Shown: positions 24,989 through 34,456, counted from the stretch's first letter. The stretch is 64,000 nucleotides of DNA from Cytophagaceae bacterium (GCA_016722655.1 JADKIR010000004.1:2976001-3040000); one strand, 5' to 3'. The notes: generated by a model not told the origin, from the sequence alone. Program-made: numbers and translations.

Positions 24989-26052
24989 TGATAAGTCTGG
25001 AGAGCTTGAAAAGGTATTTAGTGTTTTTTGGGATATTATTATTGATGTCCGATGCCCTGGCACATGATCCCGAAGTTAACCTTATTGAAAAAAAGAAAAC
25101 TTTCAATTTTAATTTTAATACAGAGTCTGATGATAAACTCGAACTAAGCAATCAATTTGGCGACATTAAGATAATTCACTGGAAAAATAATCAGGTCAAA
25201 GCCACTGTTCAGGTTATGGCCAATGCACCTTCCAATTCTTCCTTGGATGCATTCCTTGAAACGGTTGATGTTTCAGGCACAAAATCAGGAGATGTGATTC
25301 GGATTTCGACCATCATCAGTAAAGAATCACTTAGTTTTAAAACTGTCCATAAAGACAAAAATACCAATCTCAGAATTGATTATACTGTTTTTATGCCCGA
25401 AAATATGGAACTGAAACTCAACAATAGTTTTGGAAGTGTGATTCTACCCGAATTTTCTTCACCACTTCATTTAAATCTTAATTATTGTACGCTTACAGCT
25501 CCGAATATCAGAAATCTGGAAAATAGCATCAATTTAAATTACGGAACTGCTAATATCAATTCTATGAACGGTGGTAACTTAAATTCCAATTTCACCAATC
25601 TGAATTTAGGGAACCTGAAAAATGTAAACTTAAAAAATAATAATGGCAGGTTTAAAGCCCGTAACCTCGAAGACATTGAAGGTATTCTGAATTATTCTCA
25701 AGGAGTTTTAGGTACCATAAAAGATGCTGTTAAACTTAAGCTCAATTATACCAATGATCTGGTTATCGAAAAAATTGATGAAAATCTAAAATCATTAGAA
25801 ATCTTATCCAATTATTCCGATGTGGACCTGCCCATTAGTTTAAAAACCAATGTCGAGTTTAACATCAAAACCAATCATGGAAGCTTTCTGGTTGACCCGG
25901 CACTCCTGGTACGGTTTATCAAAAACACCGAAACTCAAAGCAAGAACAGGTCGAAAATTTCTAATTCCTATCAGGGGCAAATCGGTAAGTCGAATAATCC
26001 TAATGCCAAAATTACTGTGATTTCCAACTTTGGAGATGTGAAAATCAAATAA
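24988..26052 (+). CDS. Exported beta-helix-like protein (DUF4097-type)
   Basis: The 354-residue product has a signal peptide (about 1-25) and then repeated short strands with regularly placed Asn, Leu and Gly (LNLNYCTLTAPNIRNLEN, INLNYGTANINSMNG), typical of DUF4097/adhesin-like right-handed beta-helices. The start codon overlaps the stop of the upstream gene by one base (TAATG), so it is translated with the sigma operon. It may be the envelope component regulated by the sigma factor; its function is not known. Confidence 0.65.
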   Translation: MISLESLKRYLVFFGILLLMSDALAHDPEVNLIEKKKTFNFNFNTESDDKLELSNQFGDIKIIHWKNNQVKATVQVMANAPSNSSLDAFLETVDVSGTKSGDVIRISTIISKESLSFKTVHKDKNTNLRIDYTVFMPENMELKLNNSFGSVILPEFSSPLHLNLNYCTLTAPNIRNLENSINLNYGTANINSMNGGNLNSNFTNLNLGNLKNVNLKNNNGRFKARNLEDIEGILNYSQGVLGTIKDAVKLKLNYTNDLVIEKIDENLKSLEILSNYSDVDLPISLKTNVEFNIKTNHGSFLVDPALLVRFIKNTETQSKNRSKISNSYQGQIGKSNNPNAKITVISNFGDVKIK

Positions 26053-26421
26053 TCAATACTGACCTGTACTCAGCAATACCAGCGTACAGGCTTCAATGGG
26101 CTCTATGCCTTCTGATTCAAGTCTGTTTTCAAAATCAAAATTTTCAGCACCCGGATTGAAAATCACTCTTTTGGGTTTAAGTTTTACGATAAAATCTTCG
26201 TAATCAACCTGATTGTCCTCTCCAAGATACATAGTCACGGTATCAATATCAGCAGGAATATCTTCCAGTTGTGTAAGGATTTCAATACCTCTTACTTTAC
26301 CTTCCTTTTTTCCAAACAAAACCACCGGATGACCATAATCATCGAGCATTTCAGTGGCAATGAGAGCATAGCGACCAGGTTTGGTGCTTGCTCCCATTAT
26401 TAAAGTTTTCTTTTTACCCAT
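26053..26421 (-). CDS. CoA-binding domain protein
   Basis: The 122-residue protein is one CoA-binding Rossmann-like domain: LIMGASTKPGRYALIATEML at the N terminus, then VVLFGKKEGKVRGIEI and a C-terminal CTLVLLSTGQY. Proteins of this type resemble the CoA-ligase nucleotide-binding subdomain and usually have no assigned reaction. It begins five bases after the M28 peptidase gene ends and is in the same orientation, so the two are probably co-transcribed. Confidence 0.8.
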   Translation of the reverse strand: MGKKKTLIMGASTKPGRYALIATEMLDDYGHPVVLFGKKEGKVRGIEILTQLEDIPADIDTVTMYLGEDNQVDYEDFIVKLKPKRVIFNPGAENFDFENRLESEGIEPIEACTLVLLSTGQY

Positions 26422-26426
26422 TATAA

Positions 26427-27641
26427 TTAAAAAGTCAAAGGCAATTCAAGAATTTCTCCCTTTCTCAGGATTTTGATGGTGACTGTCTGACCTTTTTCAT
26501 GTTTCCCAAGAGCCTCCATGTAGCTATAAACATCTTTAATTTCAATATCACCGATTTTCTGAACTATATCTCCAGCTTTCATACCGGCTTTTTCTGCCGG
26601 TTTTCCATCGGTTGTACCGTCTATTTTCATCCCTTTTCCATCAAAAGAATAATCCGGAATAACCCCCATTGTCACCTTAAAAGTACTTTTGGCCGCTTTA
26701 GAATGTGGATTAGAGGTTTTTTTAAATGTAATCTTGTCTGTAGCACCCAACAGGTCCACCATTTTAGCTATATATTCCGTCATAAGTTTTTGTCCCTCAT
26801 AATTTATCAGATTGGCGTCGTCTGATGGCTTATGATATTCCTGATGTGCACCTGTAAAAAGAAATAATACCGGAATGTCTTTCAAATAAAATGATGTATG
26901 GTCCGAAGGTCCGATTCCCGATGAATCCACAGTGTATTTAATTGACATATTATCAGCGAGTTTAGTGGCGTTTTCTTCCCAAAACTTACTTGAGCCTACT
27001 CCGCCAATATTTACCCCTTTGTCGGTACGGTATCTGCCAATCATATCCAGGTTAAACATGCAATTGATGTTTTTTAAATCAAAAGTAGGATTATCTGCGA
27101 TGAATTTTGAACCCACCAACCCCAATTCTTCACCCGAAAATGCAATAAAAATCAGGTTGTAGTTTTCTGTTATTTTATTTTTCGAAAAATATCTTGCCAA
27201 TTCCAAAACCCCTGCAACCCCTGATGCATTATCATCTGCACCATTGTGAACCTGGCCTTCTGAGTTGGCTTGCAGTGAGCTCCCCTGGTCACCCATTCCC
27301 AAATGGTCATAATGTGCACCAATCACAATGCTGTAAGGTTTTTTGTTATCTACAAATCCCACCACATTGTTGGCATCAACAGATACCATCTGACCGGGTT
27401 TTCCTTTTTTTGCCGGAAAATGTTGCAAAAAGCCGCCGTTTTCACCCATTGGACTCAATCCGGCCTTTTTAAATTGCTTAATGATATAATCCGAGGCCAT
27501 TTTTTCGCCTGCAGTACCCGTACCTCGGCCCTGAAGTTTGTCAGATGAAAGATATTCAACGTGCTTTTTGAGGTTTTTGGTTTTTATTTCCTGAGCCGAT
27601 AGCCCAATGCTGATGAAGAATAATACTATTAAATATTTCAT
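26427..27641 (-). CDS. M28-family aminopeptidase with PDZ domain
   Basis: The 404-residue exported peptidase has a signal peptide (1-16, ending LSAQ). The M28 core has zinc-site segments GAHYDHLG, HNGADDNASGV, FSGEELGLVGS, NLDMIG and SDHTSFY in order. Residues about 310-404 form a PDZ-like domain (GKPAEKAGMKAGDIVQKIG), probably for substrate binding. It would release N-terminal amino acids in the periplasm or outside. All metal ligands seem present. Confidence 0.9.
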   Translation of the reverse strand: MKYLIVLFFISIGLSAQEIKTKNLKKHVEYLSSDKLQGRGTGTAGEKMASDYIIKQFKKAGLSPMGENGGFLQHFPAKKGKPGQMVSVDANNVVGFVDNKKPYSIVIGAHYDHLGMGDQGSSLQANSEGQVHNGADDNASGVAGVLELARYFSKNKITENYNLIFIAFSGEELGLVGSKFIADNPTFDLKNINCMFNLDMIGRYRTDKGVNIGGVGSSKFWEENATKLADNMSIKYTVDSSGIGPSDHTSFYLKDIPVLFLFTGAHQEYHKPSDDANLINYEGQKLMTEYIAKMVDLLGATDKITFKKTSNPHSKAAKSTFKVTMGVIPDYSFDGKGMKIDGTTDGKPAEKAGMKAGDIVQKIGDIEIKDVYSYMEALGKHEKGQTVTIKILRKGEILELPLTF

Positions 27642-27732
27642 ATTTTTTGTTTAAAAGATCTATAGGATAAATTTGGTTTTGATGATTTAATACAAAAAAA
27701 GTAAAAAATATGTAAAGGGGTATCAAATGTTT

Positions 27733-27740
27733 TATTTTTG
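27733..27740 (+). promoter_or_regulatory. Promoter -7 element before ybaB
   Basis: TATTTTTG fits TAnnTTTG and lies 18 bases upstream of the ybaB start. No good -33 element is visible, so confidence is modest. Confidence 0.4.
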
Positions 27741-27758
27741 TAGAAAAATAATGAAAAT

Positions 27759-28103
27759 ATGTCGATGTTTGATATGATGGGCATGATGGGCAAAGTCAAA
27801 GAAATGCAATCAAAAATGCAGGAAGCCCAGGAAAAACTTGCCGATATTACGGCAGAAGGCGAGTCAGGCGGGGGTATGGTTAAGGTTATTGTCAATGGCA
27901 AAAAGGAATTGGTTGCAGTTGAAATAGAACCGATTTTGATGAAGCCCGAAGATGTCAAAATTGTCCAGGATTTAATAGTTGCCGCCTCAAATATTGCAAT
28001 GGAAAAAGCTGAGGTACTTGCAAAACAGGAAATGTCAAAAATCACCGAAGGTGTTTTGCCTAAAATTCCGGGTTTGGATTTAGGAGATTTATTTAAAAAA
28101 TAA
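27759..28103 (+). CDS. ybaB: YbaB/EbfC nucleoid-associated protein
   Basis: The 114-residue product has the family pattern: a Met-rich coiled N terminus (MGMMGKVKEMQSKMQEAQEKL), then ITAEGESGGGMVKVIVNGK and LVAVEIEPI. These proteins bind DNA as dimers and influence nucleoid structure; in many genomes the gene is next to dnaX and recR, but here a glycosyltransferase follows after six bases. Confidence 0.9.
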   Translation: MSMFDMMGMMGKVKEMQSKMQEAQEKLADITAEGESGGGMVKVIVNGKKELVAVEIEPILMKPEDVKIVQDLIVAASNIAMEKAEVLAKQEMSKITEGVLPKIPGLDLGDLFKK

Positions 28104-28109
28104 ACAGGG

Positions 28110-29108
28110 TTGAAAGAAGTTGCGGTAGTTATTTTAAATTATAACGGAGAAAAATTTCTAAGAGATTTTTTGGGAAATGTGGTGCAGAATAGCCCGGAAG
28201 CCGATATTTATATTATTGACAATGCTTCAGTTGATGGTTCTCTTACCTTTGTTTCTGATAATTTTAGTGATGTAAAAATCATCCGGTTAAAAGAAAATCT
28301 GGGCTTTGCGGGAGGTTATAATCAAGGCCTAAAAGATGTTCCCAATCCTTATTTCCTTTTGCTCAACTCCGATGTTGAGGTAACTCCGGGATGGTTGGTT
28401 CCTTTGATTTCCAGAATAAAATCTGAAGAGAATGTTGCGGCAGTTCAGCCCAAAATTCTTGATTATTACAAAAAAGACACTTTTGAATATGCCGGTGCCG
28501 CCGGTGGATTTCTTGATATTTTCGGATATGCATTCTGTCGGGGCAGAGTTTTCGAAACTTTGGAAAAAGATTTAGGGCAATATGAGGATGCCACTGAGAT
28601 TTTTTGGGCCACGGGGGCATGTTTCCTCGTAAAATCCGATGTCTTTATGTCTTTTGGAGGTTTTGATGGACGTTTTTTTGCCCACATGGAAGAAATCGAT
28701 CTTTGCTGGCGTATCAATAATGCTGGTTTGAAAATATTTTATGAACCAAAATCCGCTGTTTTTCATGTGGGTGGAGGTACTTTGCATAAATCAAATCCAT
28801 TCAAGACCTTTCTAAATTACCGAAATAATCTGGCAATGATGTTTAAAAATCTGCCGGGTAAATATCTTTTTCCAATTATTATTTTCAGAATGATTCTGGA
28901 TGGGATTTCAGCTTTGAAATTTTTGAAAGAAGGCTCATTTAAAGATATTTGGGCTATCATCAGGGCTCATTTTGCTTTTTATTCCTGGATTCCATATTTA
29001 CTGAAAAATCGTAGTAAAACTTTTTTTGCCTACCCATCATTGCTTAAAAAGTCAGTTGTTTTTGAATACTTTGCCAAATCTAAAAAAACCTGCAAAGAAA
29101 TATGCTGA
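28110..29108 (+). CDS. Family 2 glycosyltransferase
   Basis: The 332-residue product starts at TTG and has a GT-A fold: VVILNYNGEKFL at the N terminus, the nucleotide-sugar-binding LLLNSDVEV (DxD-type region) near 90, and FAHMEEIDLCWRI near 192, typical of rhamnosyltransferase-like GT2 enzymes. A C-terminal amphipathic or membrane-associated part follows. It probably adds a sugar to a surface polysaccharide. Its 3' end overlaps coaE by seven bases. Confidence 0.88.
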   Translation: MKEVAVVILNYNGEKFLRDFLGNVVQNSPEADIYIIDNASVDGSLTFVSDNFSDVKIIRLKENLGFAGGYNQGLKDVPNPYFLLLNSDVEVTPGWLVPLISRIKSEENVAAVQPKILDYYKKDTFEYAGAAGGFLDIFGYAFCRGRVFETLEKDLGQYEDATEIFWATGACFLVKSDVFMSFGGFDGRFFAHMEEIDLCWRINNAGLKIFYEPKSAVFHVGGGTLHKSNPFKTFLNYRNNLAMMFKNLPGKYLFPIIIFRMILDGISALKFLKEGSFKDIWAIIRAHFAFYSWIPYLLKNRSKTFFAYPSLLKKSVVFEYFAKSKKTCKEIC

Positions 29109-29686
29109 AAGTAGGCCTCACCGGTGGAATTGGAGTTGGGAAAAGTACAGTTTCAAAAGTATTTGCACTTTTAGAAATTCCTATCTATGAGGCTGATTAT
29201 CAGGCAAAATTATTGATTGAAAATAATCAGGAAGTTAAAAGGAGTTTAATTGAGCTTTTTGGTGAAAAGGTTTACATGGCTGATGGCACTTATAACAGAA
29301 AACTGGTAGCTGAAAAAGTATTTGAAAATAAAAAAATGCTCGATCAACTTAATGAAATTGTGCATCCGGCAGTTGGTATCGACTTTGAAAATTTTTGCAA
29401 TAATTACTCCTCCAGTACATATATTATCAAAGAGGCTGCAATAATGTCAAAGAATCAGGGATTAGATAAGATTATTGTTGTCACCTCTCCACTAGAATTA
29501 CGAATAAAACGCATTAAAGCCAGAGATTTACACCGAACGGAACAACAAATAGCTGAAATAATTAAAAATCAGAAATCACAAGAGGAGTTTTTGGCTATGG
29601 CTGATTTTGAAATAAAAAATAATGATTCGGAAATGCTATTGCCACAGATTTTGGCTATTCATAAGAAAATTCTTACTTTTTCTTAA
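29102..29686 (+). CDS. coaE: Dephospho-CoA kinase
   Basis: The 194-residue enzyme phosphorylates dephospho-CoA in the last step of CoA synthesis. It has the P-loop GGIGVGKST at residues 8-16, the YEADYQAKLLIE segment and a lid region with KARDLHRTEQQIAEII. The 3' end overlaps the convergent dnaA gene by 14 bases, so there is no room for a separate terminator. Confidence 0.92.
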   Translation: MLKVGLTGGIGVGKSTVSKVFALLEIPIYEADYQAKLLIENNQEVKRSLIELFGEKVYMADGTYNRKLVAEKVFENKKMLDQLNEIVHPAVGIDFENFCNNYSSSTYIIKEAAIMSKNQGLDKIIVVTSPLELRIKRIKARDLHRTEQQIAEIIKNQKSQEEFLAMADFEIKNNDSEMLLPQILAIHKKILTFS

Positions 29687-31079
29687 ATTTTTCTCTCAAT
29701 TCTTCGATCTGAGGTTTCAATTCTCTATCGGTATCCATAAGATCATTAATAGTCTGTATTGCATGGATTACAGTACTGTGGTCTCGACCCCCAAAATGAT
29801 ATCCTATGGCTTTAAGTGATAATGAAGTATATTCTTTAGCTAAAAACATTGCAATTTGCCGAGGCACCACCACTTCTCTTAACCTCGTTTTACCTTTTAT
29901 TTCTGTAATTTTAACTTTGAAATAATCAGTTACGGTTTCTATGATATTGTCAATTGAAATTACTTTCTGATTTTCTTCTACCAGGCTCTTGATTCGGTGT
30001 TTGGCCATATCCAGATCAATTACTCTTTTGGTGAGTGAAGCATCTGCCAACAAAGAAATTACAACCCCTTCCAGCTCTCTTATATTGGAATCTACACAGT
30101 GAGCCAGATATTCTACTACCTCCGATTCCATGGTTGCCTGCTCTTCTTCTACCTTATTATGAATAATTGCAATACGTGTTTCGAGGTCAGGTGCCTGAAT
30201 GTCAGCCGTTAATCCCCATTTAAAACGTGACAATAGTCGGTCCTCCATGCCTGATAGTTCCCTTGGAGGTCTGTCAGAAGTCATCACTATCTGTTTGCCA
30301 CTTTGGTGCAAGTGATTAAAAATATGGAAGAAAGTCTCCTGAGTTTTTTCTTTTCCCGATAGAAACTGTACGTCGTCAAGAATCAAAACATCCACCTGCA
30401 TATAAAAAGCCATGAAATTTTGCAGACTGTTTTCTCTAATGGCATTAATAAACTGGCTTGTAAATTTTTCGGAAGACACATATAATACATTTCTGAAATT
30501 ATCAGAATTGGACACGATAAAATTTCCGATTGCTTGTACCAAATGGGTTTTTCCCAATCCTACTCCCCCATAAATCATTAAAGGGTTAAAAGAAGTGGTG
30601 CTGGGTTTTTGTGCTACAGCATAACTAGCAGCCCTTGCCAGTCGGTTACAATCTCCTTCGACGTAGTTTTCAAAAGTATATGACTTATTAAGATAGGTTT
30701 CAAATACCTGTTCGCTAACCTTTTTTATTTCAAAAGGGCTGATAATAGGTTTGAAATCTGTAGTTTTTTTTTCGTTAACTTGAGTATTAGCTGGAGCAGA
30801 TTGGGGTTTAGGCGTAGGTCCTCTGTCAATAATAATAGTGTACTCTAGCTGCCCATCTTTCCCAATTGCATGGTCCAGTGCCATTCTCAGAATTTTAACA
30901 TAATGATCTTCGAGCCATTCATAAAAAAATTGACTAGGCACCTGAATAATAAGACGCTTATTGATTAATTTGAATGGAATAATGGGCTCAAACCAGGTCT
31001 TAAAACTCTGCTCTGACACGTTTTTACGAATCACCCTCAGGCAATCGTCCCATACTTGTCTTACATCATTTTTTACCAC
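29673..31079 (-). CDS. dnaA: Chromosomal replication initiator DnaA
   Basis: The 468-residue protein has all four DnaA domains: the N-terminal interaction domain (VWDDCLRVIRKN), a linker to about 110, the AAA+ core with Walker A GGVGLGKTH and Walker B LILDDVQFL, and the DNA-binding domain with FGGRDHSTVIHAI. The start is GTG. No cluster of DnaA boxes is seen in the 300 bases upstream, so the origin is not evident here. Confidence 0.95.
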   Translation of the reverse strand: MVKNDVRQVWDDCLRVIRKNVSEQSFKTWFEPIIPFKLINKRLIIQVPSQFFYEWLEDHYVKILRMALDHAIGKDGQLEYTIIIDRGPTPKPQSAPANTQVNEKKTTDFKPIISPFEIKKVSEQVFETYLNKSYTFENYVEGDCNRLARAASYAVAQKPSTTSFNPLMIYGGVGLGKTHLVQAIGNFIVSNSDNFRNVLYVSSEKFTSQFINAIRENSLQNFMAFYMQVDVLILDDVQFLSGKEKTQETFFHIFNHLHQSGKQIVMTSDRPPRELSGMEDRLLSRFKWGLTADIQAPDLETRIAIIHNKVEEEQATMESEVVEYLAHCVDSNIRELEGVVISLLADASLTKRVIDLDMAKHRIKSLVEENQKVISIDNIIETVTDYFKVKITEIKGKTRLREVVVPRQIAMFLAKEYTSLSLKAIGYHFGGRDHSTVIHAIQTINDLMDTDRELKPQIEELREKFKKK

Positions 31080-31342
31080 TGGTTCTATAAATTATTAATT
31101 TGATTCTGACTCTCCAAAAAAAATTGGGTCACAAAACTATGAAAAAAAATTTATCCAAAATATGAATGCTTGTCATGAAAATCAAATCTCTTGATATAAT
31201 GCAATCTAACAGTTTATTTTGGTCAGGAAATCAAAAAAAATTCTTTAAAAAATTAAAATTTACAATCTGTACCTTACTTATCTTCTTTATTTATTTGGAA
31301 TTAAATGTGATGTAAATCTCAAAATAGTACTAAAATAAGTTA

Positions 31343-31350
31343 TATTTTTG
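31343..31350 (+). promoter_or_regulatory. Promoter -7 element of the ATP synthase operon
   Basis: TATTTTTG fits TAnnTTTG and lies 26 bases before the first gene of the operon. The -33 element is weak. Confidence 0.4.
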
Positions 31351-31375
31351 TATTGAAAATAATCTTAATTTATTC

Positions 31376-31732
31376 TTGAAAAAATATATCTCTATTATAG
31401 CCGGACTAATTGTATTATTTCTAGTTAGCATCAGTCCGTTAAATAATTTTTTACATCCAAAAATCTGGTTGATTTTTGCTTTTTTTGCTAGTCTGGACTT
31501 TTTGGTGATAACGATATCTAATTTGGGATTGGGCAATAACCGTGAGAAATTCATTCAATTTTTTCTCACAACTGTGGTTTTGAAATTTATTTTAATAATG
31601 GCATTTACAGGTATCGTTATGTATCTCGATAAGGAAAATAAATTTGTTTTGGCGGTGAATGTATTTGTATTTTATTTATTTTTCACAATATTTGAAATAT
31701 CGACTTTACTTCGTAAATTGCGACGTTTTTGA
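31376..31732 (+). CDS. Small four-helix membrane protein, AtpI-like position
   Basis: The 118-residue product starts at TTG and has four hydrophobic helices (about 4-20, 28-48, 60-82, 88-108) with a basic C-terminal RKLRRF. It opens the ATP synthase operon, the place of AtpI/AtpZ, whose products help c-ring assembly or cation uptake. Sequence similarity to AtpI is not evident, so I name it only by position and topology. Confidence 0.5.
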   Translation: MKKYISIIAGLIVLFLVSISPLNNFLHPKIWLIFAFFASLDFLVITISNLGLGNNREKFIQFFLTTVVLKFILIMAFTGIVMYLDKENKFVLAVNVFVFYLFFTIFEISTLLRKLRRF

Positions 31733-31773
31733 GTAAGCCTCAAAATATTGCTTTTATTAACAAATAATACAAC

Positions 31774-32816
31774 ATGTCTAAGAGGATTCTTTTATCGGTT
31801 CTTACAGCAATTCTTACTACATTTTTTGCCTATTCTCAGCATCAGGATCACGCCGCCGCAGCACCTGCTACAAGTCATGAAGGCCATGAAACTGAAGAGA
31901 AATTTGACATTTCGAAAATGATAATTCATCATATTTCTGATGAGCATGGCTGGGAATTTGCCCATGGTTTAAAACTGCCACTTCCGGTTATTCTTTACAC
32001 CAAGGAGTCGGGTCTGGAAATATTTTCTTCTAATAAACTTGAGCATGGCCAGGTTTATAACGGATGGAAAAATGAGCATGAGCATATTGTAAAAGTAAAT
32101 GCCGATGGCACTGTAAATGAGTCGGTACACCCCTGGGATTTTTCTATTACAAAAAATGTATTTTCTCTGTTCCTAAGTGCAGTATTATTAATCCTGATTT
32201 TTTCTGCAGTAAGAAAAGGCTATGAAAAAAACAGGGGAAAGCTCCTAAAGGTATTCAGTCAATACTTGAGCCTGTCATTTTATATATGAGAGATGAAGTG
32301 GTGAAGCCATCAATTGGTAAAAACTACGAAAAGTATTTTCCATATTTACTGACCTTGTTCTTTTTTATACTGATCAACAACCTGCTGGGTTTATTTCCGG
32401 GTGGAGCTAACCTTACCGGTAATATCGCCATCACAATGACCATGGCAGTTATTACATTTTTCATTGTAAACCTCAATGGTAATAAATATTACTGGAAACA
32501 CGTATTTATGCCGGATGTGCCCAAAGCCATGTGGATTATTTTGATTCCGGTAGAAATTATAGGTGTGTTTATGAAGCCACTTTCATTGATGATTCGTTTG
32601 TTTGCCAACATTACTGCCGGTCACATTATTATGTTGAGTTTGTTTGGTTTGATATTTATATTTCAAAACTGGGCGGTAAGCCCAATTGTAGCCGGCTTCG
32701 CTTTGTTTATGAACCTAATCGAGCTTTTGGTGGCATTTTTACAAGCTCTTATTTTTACGCTTTTAACTTCAATGTATATCGGAACTGCGATCGAAGAGCA
32801 TCACGATCATCATTGA
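31774..32816 (+). pseudogene. atpB: ATP synthase subunit a, split by a one-base frameshift
   Basis: Two overlapping frames together make one normal Bacteroidota subunit a of about 347 residues. The first (31774-32289) has the signal peptide, the His-rich loop and the first membrane helix. The second (32286-32816) has LIPVEIIGVFMKPLSLMIRL with the essential Arg and the final helices. Upstream of its ATG the second frame still reads KAPKGIQSILEPVILYM, the expected continuation. The frame is lost at 32238-32240, where one A is missing after GGGG. Because this subunit is normally essential, an assembly error or recoding is as likely as a true mutation. Confidence 0.85.
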
Positions 32817-32901
32817 TTAAAAATATTCCGGATACCGGACCCTGCGGTAAGCCGATTTAATTTTCACGTTCTCTGAGGGGGAGAGAAAAACAAATAAAAT
32901 T

Positions 32902-33168
32902 ATGTCTCTTTTGAACATTATTTTACAGGCAGCTTCAAGCAGCAATGGTCTTATCGCAATCGGTGCCGGTTTGGGTGCTGGTCTTGCAGTAATTGGTGCG
33001 GGTTATGGTATCGGTAAAATTGGTGGAAGTGCAATGGAAGGTGTTGCACGTCAGCCAGAAGCAGCCGGTAAAATCCAATCAATGATGATCATCATCGCGG
33101 CTTTGATCGAAGCCGTTGCACTTTTTGCAGCTGTAATCTGTCTTTTGATTTCATTCAATATGGCTTAA
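32902..33168 (+). CDS. atpE: ATP synthase subunit c
   Basis: The 88-residue hairpin protein has two helices: the first Gly-rich (GAGLGAGLAVIGAGYGIG), the second with the ion-binding Glu in ALIEAVALF, joined by the loop ARQPEAAGK. It forms the rotor ring. The lack of the sodium-type pattern around the Glu suggests proton coupling. A stable hairpin follows at 33190-33227. Confidence 0.93.
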   Translation: MSLLNIILQAASSSNGLIAIGAGLGAGLAVIGAGYGIGKIGGSAMEGVARQPEAAGKIQSMMIIIAALIEAVALFAAVICLLISFNMA

Positions 33169-33189
33169 GCCGTAATAGAAATCAGATTC

Positions 33190-33227
33190 CTCCCGGATTT
33201 ATTCACATTAGGTGTTAGATCCGGGAG
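33190..33227 (+). promoter_or_regulatory. Intercistronic hairpin after atpE
   Basis: CTCCCGGAT (33190-33198) pairs perfectly with ATCCGGGAG (33219-33227). No T-run follows, so it is not a terminator. It may stabilise the atpE message, which must be made in excess because each ring needs many c subunits. Confidence 0.5.
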
Positions 33228-33273
33228 AATTAAATTCGAAAAAATAAAATAAATTAAATAGATCAATATAAAA

Positions 33274-33768
33274 ATGGAATTGTTAAAACCTGCAGTTGGC
33301 TTATTGTTTTGGATGGTTGTGGTGTTTGGGGTATTGGTGTTTCTCTTGAAAAAATTTGCCTGGAGTGGCATTATAGCTGCCCTAAAGGAAAGAGAAGGAG
33401 AAATTGAATCAGCCTTGAAAATGGCCGAAGAAACCAGAGCCGAAATGGCCAAACTGAAATCTGATAACGAAAAACTAATAGCAGAAGCCAGAAAAGAAAG
33501 AGATCAGATTATTAAAGAAGCAAAAGAAGTTGCCGATAAAATGGTCGCTGATGCAAAAGAAAATGCTGTAATTCAGGGTAACAAAATCATGGCAGATACC
33601 CGTGAAACTATGGTGCAGGAAAAAGCCAAAATGATGAGTCAAATCAGAAAAGATGTAGCTACTATTTCGCTTGAAATTGCTGAGAAAGTATTGAGAAAAG
33701 AGCTTTCTGATAAATCAAAACAAGAGTCGTTTGTTGACGAACTTTTGGGTGATGTAAAATTGAATTAA
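33274..33768 (+). CDS. atpF: ATP synthase subunit b
   Basis: The 164-residue product has one N-terminal membrane helix (about 8-27) and a long charged coiled coil (IESALKMAEETRAEMAKLK onward), the peripheral stalk that links F0 to F1. Length and pattern are normal. Confidence 0.92.
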   Translation: MELLKPAVGLLFWMVVVFGVLVFLLKKFAWSGIIAALKEREGEIESALKMAEETRAEMAKLKSDNEKLIAEARKERDQIIKEAKEVADKMVADAKENAVIQGNKIMADTRETMVQEKAKMMSQIRKDVATISLEIAEKVLRKELSDKSKQESFVDELLGDVKLN

Positions 33769-33796
33769 TAAAAAATTGGGAAAAAATAGAATTCAT

Positions 33797-34330
33797 ATGT
33801 CAGATTCAACCGTTGCATATCGTTATGCAAAAGCATTGATTGATCTAGCAAAAGAGCAAGGGGTAGTAAATGAAGTTAATACCGATATGGCCTTTTTTGA
33901 GGACATATGTAACCAGAATGATGAGTTTAGGGCCGTTATGGCTAGCCCGATAGTAAGGCACGAAAAAAAACTGGGAATTCTGAAAAAAATATTTGAAAAT
34001 CGCGTTCATAGTGTGACTTTTAGTATTTTGACCGTCTTAACTAAAAAGAATCGCGAAAGGATTATTTATCCTATTGCGAAAGAATTCCAGAAATTATATA
34101 ATATTTTAAACGGAATTCAAAAAGTGCAGGTCTCTTCTGCTGTTGAGCTATCAGCCTCTCAAAAATCAGAGCTGATAAAAGTAGTAGGAGATGAACTCAA
34201 GAAGAAAATCGAACTCGAAGAAAAAATTGATGAGAGCCTTATTGGTGGATTTGTGTTGAAAGTTGGCGATACTCAAATCGATACTTCGGTTAAGAAAAAA
34301 CTCAACGAGCTCAAACTTGCATTTGCTTAA
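33797..34330 (+). CDS. atpH: ATP synthase subunit delta
   Basis: The 177-residue product has the delta/OSCP pattern, opening with MSDSTVAYRYAKALIDLAKE and ending with the conserved IGGFVLKVGDTQIDTSVKKK. It connects the peripheral stalk to the alpha subunits. I take the ATG at 33797; a TTG at 33776 adds seven residues. A terminator follows. The genes for alpha and gamma, usually next, are absent here. Confidence 0.92.
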   Translation: MSDSTVAYRYAKALIDLAKEQGVVNEVNTDMAFFEDICNQNDEFRAVMASPIVRHEKKLGILKKIFENRVHSVTFSILTVLTKKNRERIIYPIAKEFQKLYNILNGIQKVQVSSAVELSASQKSELIKVVGDELKKKIELEEKIDESLIGGFVLKVGDTQIDTSVKKKLNELKLAFA

Positions 34331-34364
34331 AATTTGAATTAGTTTTCATGGCTATAAAGTTGAG

Positions 34365-34397
34365 AAAGGCCTCTGTTCTATGGAGGTTTTTTCTTTT
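34365..34397 (+). terminator. Terminator after atpH
   Basis: AAAGGCCTC near 34365-34373 pairs with GAGGTTTTTT near 34383-34392, including two G-T pairs, and more T follow. It ends the ATP synthase transcript before atpA or atpG. Confidence 0.6.
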
Positions 34398-34456
34398 TTA
34401 GGCTATTTAGATATTTTCTTTTTTGCAAAAGGTATTTTCGGATTTTCCGATAAAAA

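Noticed and set aside
31080..31375. Replication origin next to dnaA
   Set aside because: Only one DnaA-box-like sequence (TTATCCAAA near 31152) is seen; there is no cluster of boxes.
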